Source: UBA1941 sp046329575 (lineage in GTDB: Bacteria > Bacteroidota > Bacteroidia > Chitinophagales > LD1). From it: 64,000 nucleotides of DNA. The stretch lies in contig JAXLUJ010000003.1 of NCBI GenBank assembly GCA_046329575.1, positions 62,001-126,000 on the forward strand, in the 5' to 3' direction. Below are positions 31,208 through 40,693 of this stretch, piece by piece (within the stretch, counting starts at the first letter, position 1; each line of letters starts with the position of its first letter). The notes below the pieces were generated by a model, which made no database searches, was not told where the DNA came from, and was given only the letters and a program-made list of their open reading frames with translations. Made by a program: the position numbers and the translations under genes.

Positions 31208-32272
31208 ATGAAAAAAATGCTTTGGGTCCTTGTTTTCATCATTGCGGTACCGCTGCTTTACGTAGGCGGAAATATTTTGGTGGGTTGGATTACGCAATTA
31301 CGGCCCGAACCAATAGAACAGGTAAATACTACGGCCGCTGCCACGCCGGAAGCTAAAGTTCTTTCCACCGATACCACCCTGCAATTTCTTTCGTGGAACA
31401 TCGGGTATGGAGGTTTGGGCGCCGAAACCGACTTTTTTTACGATGACGGAAAAATGGTGATCACACCCGAAGACTGGGTGAAACGCTATGTGGCCGGAAT
31501 CGAGCAAACGCTGAAAGACAATAGCAGCGCCGATTTTATGTTCATTCAGGAAGCCGATCAATACAGCAAGCGCAGTTGGCATATTAACGAAGTAAAAGGC
31601 ATTGAAGCGCAATTACCGGCTCATTACAGCACTTTTGCGGTTAACTATGATGTGAAATACCTACCCTTTCCATGGACCGAGCCTTTGGGCCGGATTTTGG
31701 GTGGTGTGTTGACCCTGTCGAAATTTGAGCCGGTAAAATCAGAGCGAATTGCTTTACCCGGAATAACCGACTTCCCCAGAAAACTGTTTTACCTGAAGCG
31801 CTGTTTATTAATGCAACGCTACAAAGTTTCAAACGGGAAAGAACTGGTAGCCATCAACACCCACTTTGAGGCTTATGATGATGGCGGCGTGAAAAAGCAA
31901 CAAATGGCGCTCACCAAAAAGTTAGTTGAGGCCGAATACGCCAAAGGAAATTATGTGATTATTGGCGGCGATTGGAATATTGCCCCTCCCGATTTCGACG
32001 TACATAAATGGGAAAAGGAAAAGCTGGACGATCCATTATATTTTTTGAAGAACGACAGCAACTACATTCCGGGATGGAAGTACGCTTATGATGGAAACAT
32101 TCCCACTAATCGCAAGAACAGCAAGGCTTTTGATGAGGCCACTACATTTACTACTGTGATCGACTACTTTTTTGTTTCGCCCAACGTAGAAGTGGTAGAA
32201 GTAAAGGGCATGGATGCCAAATTCCGTTATAGCGACCACAATCCGGTGAAGATGATGGTGCGGTTGAAATGA
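31208..32272 (+). CDS. Membrane-anchored endonuclease/exonuclease/phosphatase-family protein
   Basis: This 354-residue protein begins with an N-terminal membrane anchor or signal (MLWVLVFIIAVPLLYVGGN region), then an EEP-fold domain with LSWNIGYGG, MFIQEADQYS (metal-binding Glu), NTHFEAYDDGG, GGDWNIAP and the terminal SDHNPV His-Asp pair. All catalytic blocks are present. Members cleave phosphodiesters in nucleic acids, phosphoinositides or sphingomyelin. The membrane location argues against DNA repair and for lipid or extracellular nucleic acid substrates, but the specific role is unknown. Confidence 0.8.
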   Translation: MKKMLWVLVFIIAVPLLYVGGNILVGWITQLRPEPIEQVNTTAAATPEAKVLSTDTTLQFLSWNIGYGGLGAETDFFYDDGKMVITPEDWVKRYVAGIEQTLKDNSSADFMFIQEADQYSKRSWHINEVKGIEAQLPAHYSTFAVNYDVKYLPFPWTEPLGRILGGVLTLSKFEPVKSERIALPGITDFPRKLFYLKRCLLMQRYKVSNGKELVAINTHFEAYDDGGVKKQQMALTKKLVEAEYAKGNYVIIGGDWNIAPPDFDVHKWEKEKLDDPLYFLKNDSNYIPGWKYAYDGNIPTNRKNSKAFDEATTFTTVIDYFFVSPNVEVVEVKGMDAKFRYSDHNPVKMMVRLK

Positions 32273-32284
32273 GAAGTTTGAGAA

Positions 32285-32373
32285 GTGTGGTAGGTGTGGT
32301 AGGTGTGGTAGGTGTGGTAAGTGTGGTGAGTGTGGTGAGTGTGGTGAGTGTGGTGAGTGTGGTGAGTGTGGTG
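32285..32373 (+). repeat. 9-bp tandem array (GTGTGGTAG/GTGTGGTGA), about ten units
   Basis: It begins 12 bp after the stop codon of the EEP gene. The first units are GTGTGGTAG, changing to GTGTGGTGA for the last seven. It has the same orientation relative to its upstream gene as the array behind sucD. Confidence 0.85.
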
Positions 32374-32430
32374 AAAACGTATGGTCAGGAGATTCCGCTA
32401 CTTACCACTTAACACTTTCAATTTAAAACT

Positions 32431-32457
32431 AAAAAGGCCCCTTGCGGAGCCTCTTTG
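32431..32457. terminator. Likely bidirectional terminator
   Basis: AAAAAGGCCCCTTGCGGAGCCTCTTTG folds into a GC-rich hairpin (AGGC.CC / GG.GCCT) flanked by A-run and T-run. It sits between the convergent EEP gene and the PorP-OmpA gene and lies after the 9-bp array. Confidence 0.65.
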
Positions 32458-32485
32458 TTGTTCTCTATTCTTGAAATCGTAATGA

Positions 32486-33991
32486 TTATTCTTTCACTAC
32501 TTTAAATTCTACGCGGCGGTTTTTCTGGCGGCCGGCATCGGTGCTGTTATCAGCAATGGGATAGCGTTTGCCATAACCCACAAAACTTAGGCGGCTGGCG
32601 GCAATGCCATTCTTAATCAGGTAATCGTGTACTTGCTTAGCGCGTTTTTCGCTGAGCCATTGGTTGTATTGCTCACTGGCAATATCATCGGTGTTGCCTT
32701 CTATTTCAATATGCCAGTTCTTACGTTCCTTCAACAAATTCACAAGTTGGTCGAGCTGCGTTTTCGATTCCGGCATCAGGTTCGAACTGTTCGTTTCGAA
32801 GTAGATATTATTCAGCACATAATGCTTTCCTACATAAGATTTAGTGCCAATCAATTTTCCATTTTCGAAATCAGCGCGGTCTTTTGCCAAATCGGCAATT
32901 AGTTTTTGTAAACTATCATTCTCTGCAATCAGTTGTTTCGCTTTGGCATTTTCATCGCGCATAGCATCCGCTTCTTTCTTGCTCTTCTCCAATTGCTTTT
33001 TCAGCAATTCAGTGCGGCGCATGGCTTCATCGTTTTGATACATCAAACTATCGATGCGCAATTGCGATTCGCGAAGTTTCTTTGAATCAGCAGCATCTTT
33101 ATTTCCAAAATGCACCCCTAAGATCACTTCATGCGATCCGCCAACTACCGATTTAATTTTGTTGTTGAGATTAAAGTCATAGGCATAAGCGATGGTCACA
33201 TGTTTGAACAGGTCCACACCTGCCATAGCAGAAACGCCATATTCAGTGCGATAAGAGGCGCCTAGAAAAACCATATGCTTGTAATCGAGCATAAGAGAGG
33301 CATCAACCTGAACCGGTGCGCTATTGCCTTTCCGAACATATACCATTGGCGTAATGTTGAACTTCTCTTTAGCGATATTAATTTCGTAAGAAGCCGAAGC
33401 GCTGATGTGACGGGTTAATTGAAATTTGGTTTCCTGAAGTTGGGAAGTATAACGGGCGCTGGTATTCAGAATTTGCGGCATGGCAAAACCGATGCGCAGC
33501 TTCTTCCATTGATAAGCGATACCCGCATTCAAATCAAACGCTACGCGATTGCCTGAATTCACCAGCAAATAATTATCGTTTCCGTCAGCAGGATGCGCTT
33601 CGTTGAAGGCAATGCGGGTATCCATTAATCCTATGCCAACACCAACCGAGATCATGTGATCTTTTGCAAAATGAACCTTCTGAGCATAGTTGATATGCGC
33701 CGAAAGCCTTCTGATGATGTCGGTGTTATCGTTGATTACGTCCACGCCAACACCGCTGCGGTTTTTCCAGAACGATCCTTCGGCTGTTCCACCGCGGGTA
33801 ACCGGTCCGTTAGGCAGGCCTGTCCACTGATCGCGATAGAAAAGAAAGGCGCGGTAATCGTTATTGATTCCCGTAAAAGCAGGATTCAACAAGAACTGAT
33901 TGAAATAGTATGCGCTGTATAATGGTACCTGTTGCGCGTTAACACTCAGGGCCAGGATACAAGTGCTTGCAAGAATTAAAATCTTTTTCAT
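32486..33991 (-). CDS. PorP/SprF-type outer membrane protein fused to an OmpA peptidoglycan-binding domain
   Basis: This 501-residue protein has a signal peptide (to about VNAQ), then a PorP/SprF barrel (about 20-300; VPLYSAYYFNQFLLNPAFTG, FYRDQWTGLPNGP). A charged coiled coil follows (about 305-370; KKQLEKSKKEADAMRDENAK), then an OmpA-like domain (about 395-501) with IEGNTDDIASEQYNQWLSEKRA and RRVEFKVV. SprF-like proteins are required for export or surface attachment of SprB-type proteins with type B sorting domains. The OmpA part should anchor the complex to peptidoglycan. It follows the giant adhesin gene by 25 bp on the same strand, so they form a partner pair. Plain PorP homologues lack the coiled coil and OmpA parts. 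Confidence 0.9.
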   Translation of the reverse strand: MKKILILASTCILALSVNAQQVPLYSAYYFNQFLLNPAFTGINNDYRAFLFYRDQWTGLPNGPVTRGGTAEGSFWKNRSGVGVDVINDNTDIIRRLSAHINYAQKVHFAKDHMISVGVGIGLMDTRIAFNEAHPADGNDNYLLVNSGNRVAFDLNAGIAYQWKKLRIGFAMPQILNTSARYTSQLQETKFQLTRHISASASYEINIAKEKFNITPMVYVRKGNSAPVQVDASLMLDYKHMVFLGASYRTEYGVSAMAGVDLFKHVTIAYAYDFNLNNKIKSVVGGSHEVILGVHFGNKDAADSKKLRESQLRIDSLMYQNDEAMRRTELLKKQLEKSKKEADAMRDENAKAKQLIAENDSLQKLIADLAKDRADFENGKLIGTKSYVGKHYVLNNIYFETNSSNLMPESKTQLDQLVNLLKERKNWHIEIEGNTDDIASEQYNQWLSEKRAKQVHDYLIKNGIAASRLSFVGYGKRYPIADNSTDAGRQKNRRVEFKVVKE

Positions 33992-34016
33992 CGGTTATGT
34001 ATTAATGATGAGAATC

Positions 34017-37000
34017 CTACTTTTTGTAATTGAAAAGGTTTATAGCGCCTTTATACACCGTACCTGAAGTATCGGGTTTTAAAGCGAAATAGTATGTTCC
34101 ATCCGGAAGCTGTTTACCGTTGTTCTGGAAGGTGCCGTTCCAATCGTTATTGTAACCGGCGCTTTCATATACCACTTCACCCCAACGGTTGAAGATTACC
34201 AGATTGGCCGATGGGAATTTATCGAGATCAATTTTCCAAACATCATTGTTGCCATCACCATTTGGTGTAATCACATCAGGGAATTTCAGGCTTTCAGCAC
34301 CGGGGTTCACCGCAATGTTTACTGAATCCATAGCCATACAGCCATACATATCCATCACCATCAAATAGTAAGTGGCATTTGCATTCGGACTGGCAATCGG
34401 ATTTTTCACATTGCTGTAGTTCAGCGTGGAATCTGGAGTCCAGGCATAAGTGAATGGCGGACTACCGGAAGCACTTCCTTCCAATTGCGTCCAGGTTCCT
34501 TTAGTCATCGCGGTATCGATTCCTGCATCAGCCACAGGGAGCGCATGACCAATCAACTGGATGTGATCAGAAGTTTGTCCGCAGGCATTTACGGCAAAGG
34601 CATACACGTTGTAAACCGTGTCATTACTTATGGTGAGTGTAAGCGAGGTTACTGAATCGGCATAACCGTTCACCCAAACACCTTTCACATCATCGCCTGA
34701 GGCGGTAAGCGTTACTTGTTCGCCCACGCAAATCACACCATCTGCATCGCTGGAAGTAAGCGTAACGGAAGGTGCAGGCAGTAATTTGAGATTAATGGAA
34801 AGGATTTGTGTGCCGCATAAGTTACCCGGCACAGCGCTCACTGAAAGTTCACCACCGGTAGCCGAGGAACTGAAATCCATATCCAGCTTATAGCCGTTTG
34901 GAATCAGATTGGCTCCGGTTCCGTTGTAAATCCAAGTGTAAGCAGCGCCCGGAATATTAGTAACCTCAAAGTGAGTGAGAATAGTTCCCGCGCAGAAGGT
35001 ACTGTCGCCCGCTGTAAGTACCAGCGGCGCAGGAGAAACCTTGGCGATGATGATGGCTGAAGCGGTGTCGCTACAACCGTTTCCATCAGTATAAATAGCG
35101 GTGTAGGTTCCCGGAGCTACGGCATTTGGAGAAGCAGTGTTCCAAACCAATGGCGATAAGCCTCCGAAATTAAGTGCGTTCAAATTGAATAAACTATTGG
35201 CACAAACTGAATCGGATTGATCAGCCCCCAACGACGGACGCGGATTAACCGTGAGGTGAAGTGTAATCACGCTATCACAACCGCTTGCATTCAGGATAGT
35301 GTCGCGATAAATTCCATCAGCAGTTAAAACAACGCCATTGAAATTGAAGGAAGCTCCTTCACAAATGCTTTGGTTAACAGTACTGGCGTTAGGCTGACCT
35401 ACTGTGAGTGTTAGTGTAGTAATGCTATCGCAACCTCCCACGCTACCGGCAGGAATCGTATCGTGGTATGTTCCGGAAACGGTTAGCGCACTTCCACCGA
35501 AGCTATATGAACCTCCACAAATATGTGCATTGATGCTTGCTGTTACGGCATTGGTTACCGTGAGTGTAGTGGTGATGATACTATCGCAGGTAGAAGCAGC
35601 CGCCAGCGTATCGATATAAATTCCGGCAACATTATAGCTGTGTGCACCTATGGTAATCGATTGTCCCTGACAGATGGTTACGGCTTGAGATGTAGTAATA
35701 GCCGGCGTTACGGTTAATGTGGTAGTAATGATACTATCACAGGTATTCGCTGCTACCAATGTATCGTTATACACGCCGCTGGCATTGTAGCTATGACTGC
35801 CTACAGTTATGGTTTGACCTTGGCAAATCGTAAAGGATTGCGAAGACGTAGCATTCGGATTCACTGAAATTTCAGTGCTCAGATAAAAGCTATCGCAGCC
35901 AAGCGTGCTCACCAGTGTATCTAAATAAGTTCCCGCTGCGGCATAAACGTGAGTACCAATAGTTACGGTATGTCCGGCGCAGATCGAAATGCTTTGCCCG
36001 CCACTTGCAGGACTGATCACATTCAGCACGGTAGTAATCACACTGTCACAACCATTGCTGTTTGCCATCGTATCCATATAGGTGCCGGATAAGTTATAGG
36101 TGTTCAATCCCACAACAAGGCTTTGGCCTTGACAAATGTTTACATTTTGAGAGAAAGCAGAAGCATTGTTCACCACCAAATTGGTAGTCACCAAACTATC
36201 GCACAAATTTGAACTCAATAAAGTATCGGTATAAATTCCGGCTACATTATAGGTATGCGCACCAACTGACACACTTTGTCCTTGACAAATTGTAAGTGTT
36301 TGCGAACCGGTAAGTGCCGGCAAAATATTTACGGTAGTAAGAATGATGCTGTCGCAACTGTTCATATTCACCAACGTATCGGAATAGCTTCCGGAAACAT
36401 TGTAAACATGGCTTCCAACAGTAACACTTTGGCCATTGCATAAAGTAAAGTTCTGCGAATAGTTGATTGGGATAACCGTAACATCAGTGGTAATGATACT
36501 GTCACATCCGGCAGCATTAGGTATCGTATCGTTATAAACCCCCATCATGTTGTACACATTCGATCCGATGGTTACTGATTGGCCCTGGCAAATGGTAATT
36601 GATTGAGAATAGAACGAAGCCGGCACTATATTGATTTCGCTGGTAATTACACTATCGCAACCATTTGCAGCAGGCACTGTATCGCTGAAAATTCCGGCAG
36701 TATAATGCACGGTATTACCGATAATGACGCTGTCGCCCTGACAAAGTGAAACACTCTGACCACTGCTTATCGGATTTAGCACAGTTACGTTTGTGGTAAT
36801 CATACTGTCGCAACCATTTGCGGCAGGTACGGTATCATTAAAGGTTCCGTTGACATTGTAGCTATTGCTTCCAACTGTAACCGACTGCCCGAAGCACAAG
36901 GTCACGTTCTGAGTAGCGGTATTGGCAGGAAGTATAGTAAGCGTAGTATTTACGAAACTATCGCAGCCGTCATAACCCATCAGTGTATCAGCATATATAC

Positions 37001-39938
37001 CACTAGCATTGTAGGTATGCGAACCTACGGTAACCGATTGTCCATTGCAAAGCGTAACCGGATTGATTACAAGGTTCTGAGGAAGAACCGTAAAATCGAT
37101 GGTCAACGCACTATCACAGCCCACTGAATTGGTGAAGTGCTGTACGTAAGATCCGGAAACCGAATAAACAATAGCGTTCAAGGTGTAAGTAGAACCGTAG
37201 CAAACAGTCATATTGATGTTTGCTGTTGAAGGGGAGTTAATGCTGAGATCGGTATTAACGATACTGTCGCAACCGTTGGCAGCCGTCATCGTATCGCTGT
37301 ATAAGCCACCAGCATAGTATACGTGACTTCCTACCATAAAGCTATCGCCCAAACAAATGGCCGCAGAGGAATTGGTTACATTTTGAGGAAGGATGGTCAG
37401 ATCAGTAGTGATCACACTATCGCAACCAGCGGCATTGGTGAGGGTATCTGCATACACTCCGTTCGATGAGTAAGTGTGCAGACCTACCGATACAGTTTGA
37501 CCGAAGCAAAGTGAAAGTGTTTGGCTAAAAGAAGTTGGATCATTAACCGTTAATGTAGTAGTAACAATACTGTCGCAACCCATTCCATTCGTGAGCGTGT
37601 CGTTATACACCCCTGCAGTGGTGTACGAGTGCATTCCAACATTATAAGATTGCCCATTACAGATGGTCACATTTTGTGATGATGAAAGCATTAGCACATT
37701 TAGAGAAGTACTGATGATGCTGTCACAACCGTTTATATTGGAAAGGGTATCGCTAAAAGTTCCGGTAGTGTTATAGGTGTGCAGTCCTACGCTGATCGAT
37801 TGACCTGCGCAAATGGTAAAGCTTTGCGAAACATTACTTTTAAGATTTACGGTAAGATTGGTGGTAATCACACTATCGCAACCATCAGCATTTACCAGCG
37901 TATCCATATATGTTCCTGAAGCCGTGTAAGCGCTGGTTCCCACAAAAACAGTATCGCCTTCGCATATCACCGGGCTGGAAGAACTGGTGCTGGATGCCAG
38001 GATAGAAACGGTTGTGGTGATTACTGAATCACATCCAAACATATTAAGCACAGTATCCTGATAAGTTCCTGCCAAAGTGTAGGTGTGGGAAGCCACATTA
38101 ATGGAACCACCGGCACAGAAAGAAACATTTTGAGAGTAGGCTGAAACCGGCAATACTGCCAGGTCAAGCGCTACAATGCTATCGCACCCCAACGAGTTCA
38201 ATAACGTATCGAGATAGGATCCTGCAGTAGTGTAGCTGTGAATGCCTACCACGAAACTCTGACCGTTACAAATTGTTTCACTAAGAATTACAAATTTCGG
38301 GATTACATAAACGGTAGTATTCACAATGCTATCACAACCATACATATTGCTCATCGTATCGTTATACACACCATTGCTGTTGTAAACGTTTCCGCCCACA
38401 GTAACCGATTGGCCCTGGCACAAATTTACGTTCTGGTTGATAACGTCAGATGGATTTACGATTAGATCAGTAGTAATAACACTGTCGCAACCATTGGCAG
38501 AAACTAGCGTATCGGAATACAAACCCGTGCTCGTATAGGTGTGTGAGCCTACCGAAACGCTTCCACTGCCACAATAGTTGAACGATTGATAGTATGCGCT
38601 GTTTGGCAGAAATGAGAGGTTAGTAGTCACAAAACTATCGCAACCGGCTGCATTCAGCAGCGTATCGTTATAATTTCCATCAACCGTATAAGTATTACTT
38701 CCCACAACCACCGACTCACCGTTGCAAAGGGTTAGTGTTTGCGTGAAAGAAGAGGTAGCATTTACTACAAGTGAAATAGTAATGGTACTGTCGCAACCGG
38801 CTGCATTCAGCAAATGATCAACGTATGTTCCGGTTGAATCGTAAGTTATTCCATTCACCACAACGTTCTCGCCTTCGCAAACGGTGAAACTCAAATTTTC
38901 AGTTGTAGGCTGATTTACCGTTAAAATAGTTTGAATGATACTGTCGCAGCCATTGGCGCTGGTCAACGTATCCATGTAAACACCATCAGTGTTATAGGTA
39001 TGCCCGTTCACTGTAATATCATCACCCTGACAAATACTCACTGCATTTGCCACCGATGATGGCGAGAGCACATTGAACTGCAACTCCACCGAGCCGGTAC
39101 AAGTGCCTCCGCCCTTGGAAATAGAAACGGCAAAAAGATCGGTGCTGGAAAATATTTGTGCCGGACTGGAAACCAACGGACCTGTAGGACTTCCATCATG
39201 GAACTCTGTAATGCTATCGCCTAAAGTTCCACCAATAGTAAGATTCAGATCCTGAAATTCACCTTCGCAAATGGTGGTAGGAATAGCGGTAAGATTAGGT
39301 TGCGGATGCACATAAAAATCCTGAGTAAGCGTTACGTTACATCCCGGATTTTGGAAACTCATAAACAATCCATCCCAATTCGCGCTCAGCGTTTGAGCAC
39401 CGGTATAAAGCGAGGGATCCAACTGACTAACGCCATTTCCGCCAATGCTAAAAGTACCTGTACCAAATGGTGGAACAGCATTAATTTGCAGCGCAACTAC
39501 CGGATCGGAACTGCAGTAATCGGTACCAATCGCCTCCATGGTAGGATGCGGATAGAAACACGTATTTATAGCCAACAAGCTCGTATCGCCATTGGTGAGT
39601 ACTAATGTAAATGGCCGGTTATCAACAATAATTCCGGTAATGGAATAAATACCCGAAGCAACTTCCGGAATGGTATCGCCAACTTGATGCAGAATAGGCG
39701 CAGCAGGCGGTGCAGGAGATGCAACATCATAGAAATTAGTAACTGTTGCAATGGTCCACACTTCACCCGGAAGGCTGTTTACCGTAACGGTTTGCGTAAA
39801 CTCACCATCCGAATTATTCGTGAGTCCTGATTGGGTGGAGTTATCTAAACAAGAACAAGGCGTCATGCCAATCGACTGCGCCGATCCCGTAATTGCCAAT
39901 CCGATAAGTAATGCCAGTGAGAGTAGTTTTTTCTGCAT
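34017..39938 (-). CDS. Giant T9SS type B surface adhesin, SprB-like, with about 25 CxG...GCDS repeats
   Basis: This 1973-residue protein has a signal peptide (to SAQ, about residue 21) and an N-terminal region of Ig/PKD-like sequence (to about 300). About 25 tandem repeats of roughly 51 residues follow (about 301-1573), then PKD-like domains and a C-terminal type B (gliding-motility-associated) sorting domain from about 1885 (FPDVITPNGDGNNDVW, IFNRWGEVVYES, PDGTYYFAL, ending LFNYKK). Repeats carry one Cys in ICQGQS and one in GCDS, which may form a disulphide. It should be exported by T9SS and displayed as a long fibre for adhesion or gliding, with the adjacent PorP-OmpA protein as partner. 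Confidence 0.92.
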   Translation of the reverse strand: MQKKLLSLALLIGLAITGSAQSIGMTPCSCLDNSTQSGLTNNSDGEFTQTVTVNSLPGEVWTIATVTNFYDVASPAPPAAPILHQVGDTIPEVASGIYSITGIIVDNRPFTLVLTNGDTSLLAINTCFYPHPTMEAIGTDYCSSDPVVALQINAVPPFGTGTFSIGGNGVSQLDPSLYTGAQTLSANWDGLFMSFQNPGCNVTLTQDFYVHPQPNLTAIPTTICEGEFQDLNLTIGGTLGDSITEFHDGSPTGPLVSSPAQIFSSTDLFAVSISKGGGTCTGSVELQFNVLSPSSVANAVSICQGDDITVNGHTYNTDGVYMDTLTSANGCDSIIQTILTVNQPTTENLSFTVCEGENVVVNGITYDSTGTYVDHLLNAAGCDSTITISLVVNATSSFTQTLTLCNGESVVVGSNTYTVDGNYNDTLLNAAGCDSFVTTNLSFLPNSAYYQSFNYCGSGSVSVGSHTYTSTGLYSDTLVSANGCDSVITTDLIVNPSDVINQNVNLCQGQSVTVGGNVYNSNGVYNDTMSNMYGCDSIVNTTVYVIPKFVILSETICNGQSFVVGIHSYTTAGSYLDTLLNSLGCDSIVALDLAVLPVSAYSQNVSFCAGGSINVASHTYTLAGTYQDTVLNMFGCDSVITTTVSILASSTSSSSPVICEGDTVFVGTSAYTASGTYMDTLVNADGCDSVITTNLTVNLKSNVSQSFTICAGQSISVGLHTYNTTGTFSDTLSNINGCDSIISTSLNVLMLSSSQNVTICNGQSYNVGMHSYTTAGVYNDTLTNGMGCDSIVTTTLTVNDPTSFSQTLSLCFGQTVSVGLHTYSSNGVYADTLTNAAGCDSVITTDLTILPQNVTNSSAAICLGDSFMVGSHVYYAGGLYSDTMTAANGCDSIVNTDLSINSPSTANINMTVCYGSTYTLNAIVYSVSGSYVQHFTNSVGCDSALTIDFTVLPQNLVINPVTLCNGQSVTVGSHTYNASGIYADTLMGYDGCDSFVNTTLTILPANTATQNVTLCFGQSVTVGSNSYNVNGTFNDTVPAANGCDSMITTNVTVLNPISSGQSVSLCQGDSVIIGNTVHYTAGIFSDTVPAANGCDSVITSEINIVPASFYSQSITICQGQSVTIGSNVYNMMGVYNDTIPNAAGCDSIITTDVTVIPINYSQNFTLCNGQSVTVGSHVYNVSGSYSDTLVNMNSCDSIILTTVNILPALTGSQTLTICQGQSVSVGAHTYNVAGIYTDTLLSSNLCDSLVTTNLVVNNASAFSQNVNICQGQSLVVGLNTYNLSGTYMDTMANSNGCDSVITTVLNVISPASGGQSISICAGHTVTIGTHVYAAAGTYLDTLVSTLGCDSFYLSTEISVNPNATSSQSFTICQGQTITVGSHSYNASGVYNDTLVAANTCDSIITTTLTVTPAITTSQAVTICQGQSITIGAHSYNVAGIYIDTLAAASTCDSIITTTLTVTNAVTASINAHICGGSYSFGGSALTVSGTYHDTIPAGSVGGCDSITTLTLTVGQPNASTVNQSICEGASFNFNGVVLTADGIYRDTILNASGCDSVITLHLTVNPRPSLGADQSDSVCANSLFNLNALNFGGLSPLVWNTASPNAVAPGTYTAIYTDGNGCSDTASAIIIAKVSPAPLVLTAGDSTFCAGTILTHFEVTNIPGAAYTWIYNGTGANLIPNGYKLDMDFSSSATGGELSVSAVPGNLCGTQILSINLKLLPAPSVTLTSSDADGVICVGEQVTLTASGDDVKGVWVNGYADSVTSLTLTISNDTVYNVYAFAVNACGQTSDHIQLIGHALPVADAGIDTAMTKGTWTQLEGSASGSPPFTYAWTPDSTLNYSNVKNPIASPNANATYYLMVMDMYGCMAMDSVNIAVNPGAESLKFPDVITPNGDGNNDVWKIDLDKFPSANLVIFNRWGEVVYESAGYNNDWNGTFQNNGKQLPDGTYYFALKPDTSGTVYKGAINLFNYKK
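35220..39038 (-). repeat. About 25 in-frame repeats of about 153 bp inside the adhesin gene
   Basis: Protein consensus: T.C.GQS..VG.H.Y...G.Y.DTL....GCDS.ITT.LTV, about 51 residues per unit. The Cys pair and the DTL and CDS blocks are nearly invariant. Repeats 18, 19, 22 and 23 have SCDS, LCDS or TCDS for GCDS. Repeats 1-2, 13 and 24-25 are the most divergent, so the array is most uniform in the middle. Such arrays are prone to expansion, contraction and assembly collapse. Confidence 0.85.
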
Positions 39939-40061
39939 AAGCTGCGCTTATATTTAGCCGCAAGATTACCTCAAGCAGTGTCCACTTGCATTCCACTTAT
40001 TAACACACTTTACAAAATAGTACAATATACCGACAGCATTCCCGAATCCATGCCACATGGT

Positions 40062-40487
40062 TTAACGCTCCAATTCCAACAATTGCTTTAGTCCGTTTAG
40101 AACTTTCTTCCATCCTTTTTCTGATTTGCTAAAACGCTTCTCCGCTCCTCGCTCATCTCCCACATCATCCCAAATACTCAAAAAAGTTACTCCATCCTGA
40201 AAGTGTAATTCTTCGGTAACTACTGATTTCCCGGAATTGCCCGAGTTGTACAATTCATACTTCAGCAACCTTCCCGGCTGTACATCTAAAATAGTTCCAT
40301 GCAAGGCTATTTTGAAAAACCAAAACATCCTTCCTTCAAAAACAATGGCGCTTCCCGGCAACCATGTAGAATGCACTTCGCAATTGAAAAAATACTTTTT
40401 TGTTTTGGAAGGATTGGTTAACGCATCCCAAACCGCAGTAAGATCGGCCCTTATAGCTACTTGCTGATGTACCACAAAGTTACTCAT
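40062..40487 (-). CDS. SRPBCC/AHSA1-like ligand-binding protein
   Basis: From the ATG at 40487 the protein has 141 residues of the START/Bet v1-like (SRPBCC) fold. The start FVVHQQVAIRADLTAVWDALTNPSKTKKYFFNCEV and the LPGSAIVFEGR and ILDVQPGRLLKYELY strands match AHSA1-like proteins that bind hydrophobic ligands or partner proteins. The final helix is GWKKVLNGLKQLLELE. A GTG two codons upstream is a possible start. No catalytic residues are defined for the family. It is cytoplasmic and function is unknown. Confidence 0.78.
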   Translation of the reverse strand: MSNFVVHQQVAIRADLTAVWDALTNPSKTKKYFFNCEVHSTWLPGSAIVFEGRMFWFFKIALHGTILDVQPGRLLKYELYNSGNSGKSVVTEELHFQDGVTFLSIWDDVGDERGAEKRFSKSEKGWKKVLNGLKQLLELER

Positions 40488-40693
40488 AGCCACACTTTTT
40501 AAAAACCTTAAAATTCTGTACCTAATGCTACCGGCTTCCTCAAATTCCGAATTTTTACTTTCTTACAAACTGTAACCAAAAACTGAAATCTTGACGCCCC
40601 TAAATTCAATCTCACCCTCATGCAAGTCTCCAATTACTTCTTCATAAATTATCTGATCTGGCTTTGCCATATCACTAACCTAAATTTCAATTT

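Noticed and set aside
35220..39038. Possible CRISPR-like array
   Set aside because: Repeats of about 153 bp are in one continuous coding frame with codon-level divergence and no unique spacers.
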